From Agromyces laixinhei (GTDB taxonomy: Bacteria; Actinomycetota; Actinomycetes; Actinomycetales; Microbacteriaceae), in contig NZ_CP040872.1 in the NCBI RefSeq assembly GCF_006337065.1, positions 1 to 64,000 on the forward strand: a stretch of DNA of 64,000 nt, read 5' to 3'. A program made the position numbers and the translations under genes. Positions within the stretch are counted from its first letter, which is position 1. The number at the start of each line of letters is the position of its first letter. The notes beneath the pieces are model-generated. The model saw only the letters and a program-made list of their open reading frames with translations. It made no database searches and was not told the DNA's origin. Of the stretch, positions 33,837-42,129 are shown piece by piece.

Positions 33837-34856
33837 ATGGCCGGCATCGAAGAGGTCGCGAGGCTCGCGGGGGTGTCCACCGCGACGGTGTCGCGTGCGC
33901 TCAGCGGCCGGGGCCATGTGTCGCCGGGATCGAAGGCGAAGGTCGAGGAGGCCGCCGCGTTGCTCGGCTACGTCGTCTCCTCGAACGCCTCGAGCCTCGC
34001 CTCCGGCCGCACGCGCAACATCGGCGTCGTCGTGCCGTTCCTGAACCGCTGGTTCTTCTCCTCCGTGCTCGAGGGCGCTCAGCAGTCGCTCCTCCGCAGC
34101 GGCTACGACCTCACCCTCTACAACCTCTCGGGCGACGGCCGTGAACGCGCGAGCGTCTTCGAGCACTTCCTGCTGCGCCAGCGCGTCGACGCGGTCATCG
34201 CCGTCTCGCTCGAGCTCACCGAGCCAGAGGTCGCGCGCCTGCACGAACTCGGCAAACCGCTCGTCGGCGTCGGCGGACCGATCCCCGGCGTCCGCACGCT
34301 CACGATCGACGATGCCGCCGTCGCGCGACTCGCGACCGAGCATCTCATCGAACTCGGCCACACCCGCATCGCCCACATCGGCGGCGATCCCGAGTTCGAC
34401 GTGGACTTCCACCTGCCCACGAACCGCCGCATCGGCTACGAGGCCGCGCTCAACGACGTGGGCATCGAGGCCGACCCTCGCCTGTTCGCGCCGGCCGACT
34501 TCACGATCCGCGGCGGCTACCACGCCGCGAAGCAGTTGCTCGGCGCCCCGAACAACCGGCCGACCGCGATCTTCGCGGCATCCGACGAGATGGCGATCGG
34601 CTCGATCCTTGCCGCGCGCGACCTCGGCCTCGTCGTGCCCCGCGACGTCTCGGTCGCCGGCATCGACGACCACGACCTCGCCGAGTTCTTCGGCCTCACG
34701 ACGGTTGCGCAATTCCCGCGGCTGCAGGGCGAGATGGCGGTCGAGATCCTCATGGACGAGCTCGAGCCGAGCAGCACGGATGCCGCGGCGCCCGCCGCCA
34801 CTCCCCTGCCGTACGAGTTGCGGGTGCGCTCGTCGACGGCCCGCCCGCCCGACTGA
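33837..34856 (+). CDS. LacI family transcriptional regulator
   Basis: A 339-residue regulator. N-terminal LacI helix-turn-helix ([20 protein letters not shown], then hinge [14 protein letters not shown]) and a periplasmic-binding-like effector domain ([66 protein letters not shown]). [10 protein letters not shown] after FLNR is typical of actinobacterial MalR/AglR-like sugar repressors. Operators TGNAANCGNTTNCA occur before malE, the alpha-glucosidase and the pullulanase in this window, so this is a good candidate for their repressor, though it is not adjacent to them. A weak site (CAATCGTTTC, about 33686) lies upstream. Confidence 0.92.
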   Translation: MAGIEEVARLAGVSTATVSRALSGRGHVSPGSKAKVEEAAALLGYVVSSNASSLASGRTRNIGVVVPFLNRWFFSSVLEGAQQSLLRSGYDLTLYNLSGDGRERASVFEHFLLRQRVDAVIAVSLELTEPEVARLHELGKPLVGVGGPIPGVRTLTIDDAAVARLATEHLIELGHTRIAHIGGDPEFDVDFHLPTNRRIGYEAALNDVGIEADPRLFAPADFTIRGGYHAAKQLLGAPNNRPTAIFAASDEMAIGSILAARDLGLVVPRDVSVAGIDDHDLAEFFGLTTVAQFPRLQGEMAVEILMDELEPSSTDAAAPAATPLPYELRVRSSTARPPD

Positions 34857-34899
34857 GCTGCACGCCCCGCGGCATCCGCTCGTCGATACACTGGGCGGC

Positions 34900-35388
34900 A
34901 TGGCAGATGCAACGTTCGACATCGTTTCCAAGGTCGACCAGATGGAGGCCGACAACGCCCTCCACCAGGCGCAGAAAGAGGTCGCGCAGCGCTACGACTT
35001 CAAGAACATCGGCGCATCGATCGAGCAGTCCGGCGAGAAGGTGCTCATCAAGGCCAACAGCGAGGAGCGCGCGAAGGCGATCCTCGAGGTCTACGAGGCG
35101 AAGCTCATCAAGCGCGGCATCTCGCTGCGCTCGCTCGACGCCGGGGAGCCGTATGCGTCGGGCAAGGAGTTCCGCATCGAGACCGCCATGAAGGCCGGCA
35201 TCGACTCCGAGAACGCGAAGAAGATCAACAAGCTCATCCGCGACGAGGCGCCGAAGAGCGTGAAGAGCCAGACGCAGGGCGACGAGGTGCGCGTCTCCTC
35301 GAAGAGCCGCGACGACCTGCAGGCGACGATGGCGCTGCTGAAGGGCAAAGACCTCGACGTGGCACTCCAGTTCGTGAACTTCCGCTGA
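34900..35388 (+). CDS. YajQ family cyclic di-GMP/nucleotide-binding protein
   Basis: A 162-residue protein with the full YajQ pattern: [72 protein letters not shown] and the ending VALQFVNFR. Family members bind nucleotides (c-di-GMP in Xanthomonas homologues) and act as co-regulators. TACACT lies 7 nt before the ATG and no Shine-Dalgarno is seen, so it is probably leaderless. A string of GC-rich repeats (CTGCGCGGCGCTGC-like) lies just downstream at 35392-35455. Confidence 0.94.
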   Translation: MADATFDIVSKVDQMEADNALHQAQKEVAQRYDFKNIGASIEQSGEKVLIKANSEERAKAILEVYEAKLIKRGISLRSLDAGEPYASGKEFRIETAMKAGIDSENAKKINKLIRDEAPKSVKSQTQGDEVRVSSKSRDDLQATMALLKGKDLDVALQFVNFR

Positions 35389-35455
35389 CTCGCGGCGCTG
35401 CCCCTGCGCGGCGCGTCTCTGCGCGGCGCTGCGCCTGCGCGGCGCTGCCCCTGCG

Positions 35456-35545
35456 CGTCGGAGGCAAGGTAGCCCGTCCGAGGGCCCGGGTCGGTTGCCT
35501 CCGACGGCACCCCTTGCCTCCGACGGCACCCGTTGCCTCCGACGG
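35456..35545. repeat. CCTCCGACGG repeat cluster, 3' side of the 35552 gene
   Basis: One CGTCGGAGGCAA (35456-35467) faces three head-to-tail copies of TTGCCTCCGACGG (35495, 35514 and 35533; 19-bp period). The cluster ends 7 nt from the stop codon of the gene at 35552. Confidence 0.92.
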
Positions 35546-35551
35546 GAGCCG

Positions 35552-36586
35552 TCAGGCCGGGCGGCGACTGTTCCGGCTGCGCGCCGCCGGTGCATCAGGT
35601 GCATCGACGAGGCGCACGCGCCGCCGACGAGTTCGCGGCACGCCCATCGCCGTGAGACGACGCTCGAGCGGCGATCTCTCCAGTGTCTCGGCCCAGTCCC
35701 ATCGGTCGAATGCCCGAAGCTGACGCCGAATCGCGTTCTCGCGCTCCTTCTCGGCGATGACCGCTGACGCGGCCCGTTCGGCCGTGTTCGCTCGGCCGAG
35801 GTATTTTCCGCGACCATCGGCCTCACCGCCCGCATCGACGCTTCGCCAGTAGAAGTCGAGGAATGCACGCCGCCCGAGCTCGGGGAGCCAGAGTTCGTGT
35901 TGCAGTTCGGGCTCCTCGAAGCCCAGCTCTTCGATCACCAGTCGACCGACGGTCTCGAGCGGGGTGTCCGCCTGCTCGGTCGCGCGCGCGAGCACCGCCT
36001 CCGTTCGCCGGCTGCCGCGATAGGGCAGCAGCCGTTCGTGCTCGGCCCGAACGGCCGTCATGGTCGTGCACGGGCGCCCTGGCCCGAACCGCGGCGCCCG
36101 CAACGCGGCATCCATCGCGACCACTGCCGCAGCCATTGTCGCGTGGCGGCACATCTGGATGAGCGTGAATTCGAGTGAGGTCACGGCATGCAGATCCTCG
36201 ACGCCGTGCGCCGGATCGTACGAGCCCGCCACCGACGTCACCCCTGCGCGGCGATGGCCTTGCTGGCCACTCGACATCACGTAGATCTCGGTCGGCCAGC
36301 GGCCGTGGATCGGGAGCCGCGCGAGTGCAAGCGCCGAGAAGCTCGTGAAGACCGGATGCCGCAGCGTCTCGCCGGCCGCGCGAACCGCGGTCAGGTATCG
36401 ATTCGTGTCGTGCTCACCCGCAGAGACACCCGGCTGGCTCGGGTCCGCCGCCGGCGCGTAGACGCCCCGGCGGACTCGGATGACGCGCCCCCTTGCGAGC
36501 GCGGCGGTGAGCTCGGGTTCGCGGCCCGTCGCACGCACTTCGTCGAAGCGGATGAGTCCGTGAGTCGTCGTCGGGAGGTCGGGCAT
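35552..36586 (-). CDS. AbiEi-like wHTH plus nuclease-fold-like protein, paralogue B
   Basis: A 344-residue protein of the same layout as the one at 28812. An AbiEi_4-like N-terminus (residues 8-45: HGLIRFDEVRATGREPELTA, ALARGRVIRVRRGVYAPA) is followed by a middle domain (HPVFTSFSALALARLPIHG, TSLEFTLIQMCRH) and a C-terminal PD-(D/E)XK-like region (FLDFYWRSVDAGGEADGRGK, KERENAIRRQL). The start at 36586 has CAGACT exactly 6 nt upstream, as in paralogue A, so both are probably leaderless. It is flanked on both sides by CCTCCGACGG repeats. Function unknown; AbiEi is a type IV antitoxin and no toxin partner is adjacent. Confidence 0.85.
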   Translation of the reverse strand: MPDLPTTTHGLIRFDEVRATGREPELTAALARGRVIRVRRGVYAPAADPSQPGVSAGEHDTNRYLTAVRAAGETLRHPVFTSFSALALARLPIHGRWPTEIYVMSSGQQGHRRAGVTSVAGSYDPAHGVEDLHAVTSLEFTLIQMCRHATMAAAVVAMDAALRAPRFGPGRPCTTMTAVRAEHERLLPYRGSRRTEAVLARATEQADTPLETVGRLVIEELGFEEPELQHELWLPELGRRAFLDFYWRSVDAGGEADGRGKYLGRANTAERAASAVIAEKERENAIRRQLRAFDRWDWAETLERSPLERRLTAMGVPRTRRRRVRLVDAPDAPAARSRNSRRPA

Positions 36587-36697
36587 GCCGCGAGTCTGCA
36601 CCTCCGCACGGCCTTCGATCACGCTGCGCGTCGCTCGGTCGACAACACGCCGGGCTGCGGTGCTGTCGAGGACGAGTCGCGGCGCTCTCCGCACGCC

Positions 36698-36767
36698 CGT
36701 CGGAGGAAGGTTCTCGCATCGGAGGCAACGAATCCACATCCTCCGACGGGATTCCCGACCTCCGACG
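36698..36767. repeat. CCTCCGACGG repeat cluster, 5' side of the 35552 gene
   Basis: Two copies in one orientation (CGTCGGAGG at 36698, ATCGGAGGCAA at 36718) face two in the other (ATCCTCCGACGG at about 36738, ACCTCCGACG at 36758). They form nested inverted repeats of the same word as at 35456-35545. Confidence 0.92.
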
Positions 36768-36771
36768 TGAT

Positions 36772-37857
36772 CTACCGGGGGCGGCGGGGGGCGTAGCCGT
36801 GCAGCCACTCCGTGATTGCGGCGTACGCCGCCGCCCGCACGGGCCCGCGCGAGAGGAACACGTCGTGCAGCGCCCCGTCGATGCGCGCCACGGCGCCGAC
36901 CTGGCTGAGCCGCAAGGTGCGCTCGGCGACCTCGTCGACGACGAGCACGATGTCAGATGATGCCATCGCCGGATCCCATCGTGCCTGCAGGGTCGAACGC
37001 TTCGACAGCAGTGTGAGCACGGGAGCGCCGACGTCGATCCGGGCCGCCACGGTCGCATGCCCGGCGAGCACCGCCCGCAGCCAGGCCGGATGCACCATGA
37101 ACCCGCGCACCGGCCGCCAGTCGGGGTTGAACTCCCACTCGCCGTCGAGCTCCTTCGAGACCGTGCGGTTGTAGAACCCGAGATCGACGCTCGGCAGGGT
37201 CGCGAGCGGATTGACCTTCGCACCCCAGCCGATGACGGGCGCGAGCGCCTCGCGGCCGAGCCGGCTCGCCTGGAACTCGAGCCACGGACTGTTCAGCACG
37301 AGCGCCGAGGCACGCCCGGGGTTCCGCGCGGCCCACAGGCTGAGGACGAGCCCGCCGGTCGAGTGCCCGAGCAGGATCAGCGGGCGCCCGGGCGCGCCCT
37401 GCCCCATCGCGGCGAGCGCGGCCTCGATGTCGGCGTCGTATTCGGCGAGGTCGGTGATGAATCCGGGGGTCTGGCCGGGGCGCAGGCTCCGCCCGTACTT
37501 GCGCAGATCGAGGGCGAAGAATCGCGCGCCGGCGTTCGACCAGTACTCGGCGAGCTCGCGATTGAAGAAGTAGTCGCTCCATCCGTGCACGTACAGCACA
37601 TCGGCTCCGGATGCCGCACCTCGCGTCAATCGCAGGCGCCACGGAGGTCGGTACCGCACGAGGGTTGCCACGACCTCGCCCTCGGCGTCGGTGCCGAGCG
37701 GGAGGGTGTGCTGCTCGAATCCGGCACCGAGCACGTCGGGTCGCCACCCGTTGCCGAGCCCGCTGCCGGGCCCGCTACCGGGCTCATTGCCGGGCCCGTT
37801 GGCGAGCTCGTTGCCGGGCCCGCTGCCGGGCCGGCTGCTGCCGTCGGTTCCACTCAC
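36772..37857 (-). CDS. Alpha/beta hydrolase (serine aminopeptidase/lysophospholipase-like)
   Basis: A 361-residue protein. A low-complexity N-terminus of Gly/Pro/Asn (residues 10-36, GPGNEPGSGPGSG-type, from GC-rich DNA repeats) precedes an alpha/beta hydrolase fold: VLYVHGWSDYFFNRELAEYW (HG oxyanion motif), ALDLRKYGRSLRPGQ, nucleophile elbow LLGHSTGGLVLSLW, and a C-terminal IDGALHDVFLSRG with the catalytic His. It resembles Hydrolase_4 proteins such as monoacylglycerol lipases. GTG 37857 follows GGGGGAG. Single-gene unit; substrate unknown. Confidence 0.9.
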   Translation of the reverse strand: MSGTDGSSRPGSGPGNELANGPGNEPGSGPGSGLGNGWRPDVLGAGFEQHTLPLGTDAEGEVVATLVRYRPPWRLRLTRGAASGADVLYVHGWSDYFFNRELAEYWSNAGARFFALDLRKYGRSLRPGQTPGFITDLAEYDADIEAALAAMGQGAPGRPLILLGHSTGGLVLSLWAARNPGRASALVLNSPWLEFQASRLGREALAPVIGWGAKVNPLATLPSVDLGFYNRTVSKELDGEWEFNPDWRPVRGFMVHPAWLRAVLAGHATVAARIDVGAPVLTLLSKRSTLQARWDPAMASSDIVLVVDEVAERTLRLSQVGAVARIDGALHDVFLSRGPVRAAAYAAITEWLHGYAPRRPR

Positions 37858-37929
37858 GGCACGTCTCCCCCCGTCGTGTGGTCAGCCTATCGAGCGGGCA
37901 CTCCGGGCAACGTCGCGAGAAGAGCACGC

Positions 37930-38649
37930 CTACGGGCCGACGAAGAGCACGGCGATGAGCGCCCCGGCGAGCATCGACGGCCCGAACGGGATCGAACCGC
38001 GCAGTGTCACGCGCTTCAGCACGAGCGCGACGATCGCGACCAGGCCGCCGACGACGAAGGCCGCGAGCAGCCCGACCAGCCACGCCGACAGTCCGAACCA
38101 GCCGAGCAGCAGCCCGATCACGAGCGCGAGCTTCACGTCGCCCATGCCCATCGACGATGGCGAGATGAGCGCCAGCATGAGGAACACGGCGAACATCGCC
38201 GCCGCGCCGGTCACGGCCCACAGCAGCGGCATCCAGGTGCCCGTCGCCCACGTCGCCGGCACCAGCAGCACCGCGACGGCGCCGAGCGCAGGGAAGACCA
38301 CGGCATTCGGCAGACGCTGCTCGGCCAGATCGACGATCGACAGCACGGTCGCGCACGCGGCGAAGACGAGCAGCGCGGGCAGGGTCCACGAGAGTCCGAA
38401 GCGCAGGGCGAGCAGGCCGAAGACGATCGCGGTCGTGACGGCGGCGATCGCGCGCAGCGTGCGCGGCGTGCGCAGCGTGCGCGGCCACCCCAGAGTGCGC
38501 AGACCCGGCAGTGCGAGTAGCGGGCGCCGCGGCATCCGCTCGCGCTTCATCGACCGTCGGCTCCAGTCGGCGAGCGGCCACCAGCCGAGTGCGACGCCGG
38601 CGAGCGCCGCGCCGATCGTCACCAGGAACGTCGACCAGGCGAAGGGCAT
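37930..38649 (-). CDS. Prepilin peptidase (A24 family)
   Basis: A 239-residue polytopic membrane aspartic protease that cleaves type IV prepilin-like leader peptides. Aspartate motifs: LSIVDLAEQRLPNAVV (first catalytic Asp) and SSMGMGDVKLALVIGLLLG (GxGD, second Asp). About six membrane spans. It lacks the N-terminal methylase domain with Cys motif, so it is the short form found in many actinobacteria. No pilin genes are in the window, so its substrates are encoded elsewhere. An arginine-rich loop (RTLGWPRTLRTPRTLR) is a slightly repetitive insertion. Confidence 0.9.
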   Translation of the reverse strand: MPFAWSTFLVTIGAALAGVALGWWPLADWSRRSMKRERMPRRPLLALPGLRTLGWPRTLRTPRTLRAIAAVTTAIVFGLLALRFGLSWTLPALLVFAACATVLSIVDLAEQRLPNAVVFPALGAVAVLLVPATWATGTWMPLLWAVTGAAAMFAVFLMLALISPSSMGMGDVKLALVIGLLLGWFGLSAWLVGLLAAFVVGGLVAIVALVLKRVTLRGSIPFGPSMLAGALIAVLFVGP

Positions 38650-38771
38650 GATCGAGAGCGTAACCGAGCGCGGGGCGTCGGCTTCGGGGCCTGTGGAACG
38701 ATCGGCTCGACGGCCTCGCGGCCCGCGGGCACCGGGTGGCTCGAAAGCTCAGGGTGGTTCGGGAGGAAGCC

Positions 38772-40169
38772 CTACGCGTCGTCGCCGCGCGAGATGCCCA
38801 CCATGTCGGCGCGCGGCACGACCTTCACGCGCACACGCCCCTCTGCGGCACCGAGCGCCTGCTCGTGCTCGTCGAGGCGGTGCCATCCGTCGAGGTCGGT
38901 CCAGCGGATGCCGCGTGACTCGAGCAGCTCGACGACCGACTCCTCTGAGGGCGACTCGGGATCCCACCAGTTGCCGAGGTCGTTGATGAGGTGCTTGATG
39001 GTCTCCATCGCATCGGACTTGGTGTGCCCGATGAGGCCGACGGGCCCGCGCTTGATCCAACCGGTCGCGTAGACGCCGTACATCTGGCGCGCCTCGCCGG
39101 TCTGCTTGTCGCGCATCAGCACCTGGCCCTCGTGGTTCGGGATCACGCCGAACTTCTTGTCGAAGGGGATGCCCGGCAGCGGCGTGCCGAAGTAGCCGAC
39201 GGCACGATAGACGGCCTGCACGGGCAGCTCGCGGATCTCGCCGGTGCCGACCACGCCGCCTTCGCCGTCGGGCGCGGTGCGCTCCCAGCGGATGGCGCCG
39301 ACCCGCCCGGTGCCGTCATCGACGAGGTCGAGCGGCTTCGCGAAGAAGTGCAGGTGCAGGCGGCGCGATGCCTCGCCCACCGGTCGCTGGCGCCACTGGT
39401 TCAGCACCTTGTCGATGACGAAGACCTGCTTGTTGCCCGAGACCGCCGCGCGCGCGGCGTCGTCGTAGTCGAAGTCCTCGTCGTAGAGGATCATGTCGAC
39501 GTCGCGGAGCTCCCCGAGCTCGCGCAGCTCGAGTGGGGTGAACTTGACCGATGTCGGGCCGCGACGGCCGAACACGTGCACATCGGTGATCGGCGAGGCC
39601 TCGAGGCCGGCCGCCACGTTCGCGGGGATCTCGGTGGACATGAGGTCTTCGACGTGCTTCGCGAGGATGCGGGCCACGTCGAGCGCGACGTTGCCGTTGC
39701 CGATCACGGCCGCCTCGCGCGCCTCGAGCGGCCAGGTGCGCGGGAAGTCGGGGTGCCCGTCGAACCAGCTGACGAACTCGGCGGCGCCGTAGGATCCGTC
39801 GAGCTCGGTGCCGGGAACGTTCAGCGAGGCGTCCTTGACGGCACCGGTCGCGAAGATGACGGCGTTGTAGTGCTTCTTCAGGTCTTCGAGGGTGATGTCT
39901 TCACCGAATCTCACGTTGCCGAAGATGCGGATGTCGCCGCGGTCGAGCACCTCGCGAAGCGCCGTGATGATGCCCTTGATGCGCGGATGGTCGGGTGCCA
40001 CGCCGTAGCGCACGAGCCCGTATGGCGCGGGCAGGTGATCGAAGAGGTCGATCGAGACGTCGAAGTTGCGCTCGGCCCTCAGCAGGATGTCTGCGGCGTA
40101 GATGCCGGCGGGGCCTGCCCCGACGATCGCCAGTCTCAGTTTGTTCCTCGTCACGTGCGTGGTCTCCAT
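38772..40169 (-). CDS. fprA: Ferredoxin/adrenodoxin-type NADP+ reductase (FprA)
   Basis: A 465-residue FAD flavoprotein. The FAD-binding motif AIVGAGPAGIYAADILLRAE (residues 14-33), APYGLVRYGVAPDHPRIKG, the NADP motif AAVIGNGNVALDVARIL, DVHVFGRRGPTSVKFTPLEL and the C-terminal ATGWIKRGPVGLIGHTKSDA are all present, as in mycobacterial FprA. It shuttles electrons between NADPH and ferredoxin. The stop of the polyprenyl synthase gene is 10 nt before its start, so it is its operon partner. GTG 40154 with an upstream GGAGA is an alternative start to ATG 40169. Confidence 0.95.
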   Translation of the reverse strand: METTHVTRNKLRLAIVGAGPAGIYAADILLRAERNFDVSIDLFDHLPAPYGLVRYGVAPDHPRIKGIITALREVLDRGDIRIFGNVRFGEDITLEDLKKHYNAVIFATGAVKDASLNVPGTELDGSYGAAEFVSWFDGHPDFPRTWPLEAREAAVIGNGNVALDVARILAKHVEDLMSTEIPANVAAGLEASPITDVHVFGRRGPTSVKFTPLELRELGELRDVDMILYDEDFDYDDAARAAVSGNKQVFVIDKVLNQWRQRPVGEASRRLHLHFFAKPLDLVDDGTGRVGAIRWERTAPDGEGGVVGTGEIRELPVQAVYRAVGYFGTPLPGIPFDKKFGVIPNHEGQVLMRDKQTGEARQMYGVYATGWIKRGPVGLIGHTKSDAMETIKHLINDLGNWWDPESPSEESVVELLESRGIRWTDLDGWHRLDEHEQALGAAEGRVRVKVVPRADMVGISRGDDA

Positions 40170-40179
40170 CGGTTCTGAT

Positions 40180-41304
40180 TCAGCTCTCGCGCTCGACGAC
40201 CGTCTCGGCGAATCGCGTGAGCGCCTTCTTCACACTGCCGTCGCGCAGCGGCGCGAGGGCGGCGACCGCCTCGCGCGCCCAACGATGCGCCTCGGCGAGG
40301 GTGGCGCGCGTGGCGTCGTGCTCCCGAAGCTCGGCGACGATCGCGTCGACGGTCGCCTTCGACGGCACGATGCGAGAGGCGAGGGTGTTCGTGTCGATGG
40401 GATCGCCGAGCGCGGCCGGGTCGGTCGTGACGACCACATCGCGTTCGATGCGCTCCAGCAGGGCAGCGGATGCCGCGTCGGTCTGCGCATGCTCGGCGAG
40501 ACGGAGCATCGGCAGCGTGACGACCCCGGCGCGCAGGTCGGTACCGGGCACCTTGCCGGTCTCGGCGGGCTGCGGCGACAGGTCGATGACGTCGTCGACG
40601 AGCTGGAACGCGACGCCGACCTTCTCGCCGAACTCGATGATCGGCTCCTCGAGGCCCGGGTCGGCTCCCGAGAAGATGATGCCCGACTGTGCGGCGGCCG
40701 CGATGAGCGAACCCGTCTTGTCGGCGAGCACCTGGATGTAGTGCTCGATGGGGTCGTCGCCCGTCTGGGGGCCGACCGTCTCGTGCAGCTGGCCGAGCAC
40801 GAGCCGCTCGAAGGTGCGCGCCTGCATGCGGATGGCGCCCTCGCCGAGGCCGGCCATGAGCTGGCTGGCCCGGGCGAAGAGCAGGTCGCCCGTGAGGATG
40901 GCGACGGAGTTGCCCCACACCGACTGCGCGCTCGGCACGCCGCGCCGGCGGTCGGCGTCGTCCATGACGTCGTCGTGGTAGAGGCTCGCGAGATGCGTGA
41001 TCTCGATCGCCTCGGCCGCGGTGACGACGTCGTCGGTCACTCCAGCGCCGAGCTGCGCCGTGAGCAGCGTGAGCATGGGGCGCACGCGCTTGCCGCCCGC
41101 CTGCAGCAGGTAGCGCGTGGAGACATCCGCGATCGTGTCGGCGAACCGCACCTCTTGGAGCAGGCCGGCCTCGACGCGGTCGAGTCCTTCGTCGATCGCC
41201 TTCGCCATGGCCTTGTCGGCCGAGGTCGCGAAGACTCGCTCGCTGAGCCCGAGATTGGCAGCGAGCGCTGAGCCGCGACGGGCGACCGGGTGACTCGGTT
41301 TCAC
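40180..41304 (-). CDS. Polyprenyl diphosphate synthase
   Basis: A 374-residue all-trans prenyltransferase that makes the isoprenoid tail diphosphate for menaquinone. First aspartate-rich motif: SLYHDDVMDDADRRRG; second: FQLVDDVIDLS; substrate lysines/arginines in AGGKRVRPML and GSLIAAAAQSG. Length and motifs fit heptaprenyl/octaprenyl-type synthases (GrcC/IspB-like); chain length cannot be read directly. GTG 41304 lies 7 nt after TAGGCT with no Shine-Dalgarno, so leaderless. It lies beside menG, so tail synthesis and ring methylation genes are together. Confidence 0.93.
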   Translation of the reverse strand: MKPSHPVARRGSALAANLGLSERVFATSADKAMAKAIDEGLDRVEAGLLQEVRFADTIADVSTRYLLQAGGKRVRPMLTLLTAQLGAGVTDDVVTAAEAIEITHLASLYHDDVMDDADRRRGVPSAQSVWGNSVAILTGDLLFARASQLMAGLGEGAIRMQARTFERLVLGQLHETVGPQTGDDPIEHYIQVLADKTGSLIAAAAQSGIIFSGADPGLEEPIIEFGEKVGVAFQLVDDVIDLSPQPAETGKVPGTDLRAGVVTLPMLRLAEHAQTDAASAALLERIERDVVVTTDPAALGDPIDTNTLASRIVPSKATVDAIVAELREHDATRATLAEAHRWAREAVAALAPLRDGSVKKALTRFAETVVERES

Positions 41305-41380
41305 GCAGTCCAGCCTATCTGGGTCGATACGCGCGAAACGCGCCTCGGCCGCGGCGAAGCGGATCGCCGCCGATCGCTGC

Positions 41381-42088
41381 TCAGTCGAGCGGCTTGCGCC
41401 CCCGGTGCAGGGCGACGACGCCGAGGGTGAGGTCGCGCCACGCGACATCCGTGTAGCCGGCCTCGCGGATCCACCCGGCGAGGGTGCGCTGATCGGGCCA
41501 CGCGTCGATCGACTCGTTGAGGTACTCGTAGGCCGTGTCGTTCGAACTCGAGAGCTTCACGAGCGGCGGCATGACGTAGCGCTGGTAGATGCCGTACCCG
41601 GTGCGCACGAGGGCAACCGGCGGCGTCGAGAACTCGCAGATGACGAGCCTGCCGCCCGGCTTCGTGACCCGGATGAACTCGGCGAGTGCCAGCTTCGGCT
41701 CGTTGACGTTGCGCAGGCCGAACGAGATCGTGACGGCGTCGAATTCGTCGTCGCCGAACGGCAGCTTCGTGGCGTCGGCCTCGACGAAGACGAGATTCTG
41801 CACGCTCGCCTGACGACGGCGGCCGACTTCGATCATGCCCGGCGAGAAGTCGGCGGCGACGACGGATGCTCCGGACTTCGCGAGACTCGCGCTCGAGGTG
41901 CCCGTGCCGGCGGCGACGTCGAGGATGCGCTGCCCGGGGTGGGGGTCGACGGCGCGCGTCGTCGCGACGCGCCAGAGCGGCGCGTTGCCCACCGAGAGCA
42001 GGGTGTTGGTGCGGTCGTAACTCGCGGCGACGCGATCGAACATGGCCGACACCTGGTCGGGCTGCTTGCCGAGGTCTGCGCGGGTCAT
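41381..42088 (-). CDS. menG: Demethylmenaquinone methyltransferase MenG (UbiE family)
   Basis: A 235-residue SAM-dependent methyltransferase that performs the last step of menaquinone synthesis. The start DQVSAMFDRVAASYDRTNTL is typical. SAM motif I is GQRILDVAAGTGTSSASLAK, followed by VVAADFSPGMIEVGRRR, the motif region FDAVTISFGLRNVNEP and PGGRLVICEFSTPP. It is expressed from a promoter divergent to menF. TAGGAT lies 6 nt before ATG 42088, so leaderless. Confidence 0.96.
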   Translation of the reverse strand: MTRADLGKQPDQVSAMFDRVAASYDRTNTLLSVGNAPLWRVATTRAVDPHPGQRILDVAAGTGTSSASLAKSGASVVAADFSPGMIEVGRRRQASVQNLVFVEADATKLPFGDDEFDAVTISFGLRNVNEPKLALAEFIRVTKPGGRLVICEFSTPPVALVRTGYGIYQRYVMPPLVKLSSSNDTAYEYLNESIDAWPDQRTLAGWIREAGYTDVAWRDLTLGVVALHRGRKPLD

Positions 42089-42093
42089 CCCTC

Positions 42094-42126
42094 GATCCTA
42101 CGGCGTGCGGCCGGGCGTAGGCTGGG
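42094..42126. promoter_or_regulatory. Divergent leaderless promoters of menG and menF
   Basis: In 41 nt, the minus strand has TAGGAT (plus 42100-42095) 6 nt from the menG ATG, and the plus strand has TAGGCT (42118-42123) 6 nt from the menF GTG. The two -10 boxes lie back to back, so the -35 zones overlap and only one polymerase can bind at a time. Confidence 0.6.
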
Positions 42127-42129
42127 GCG

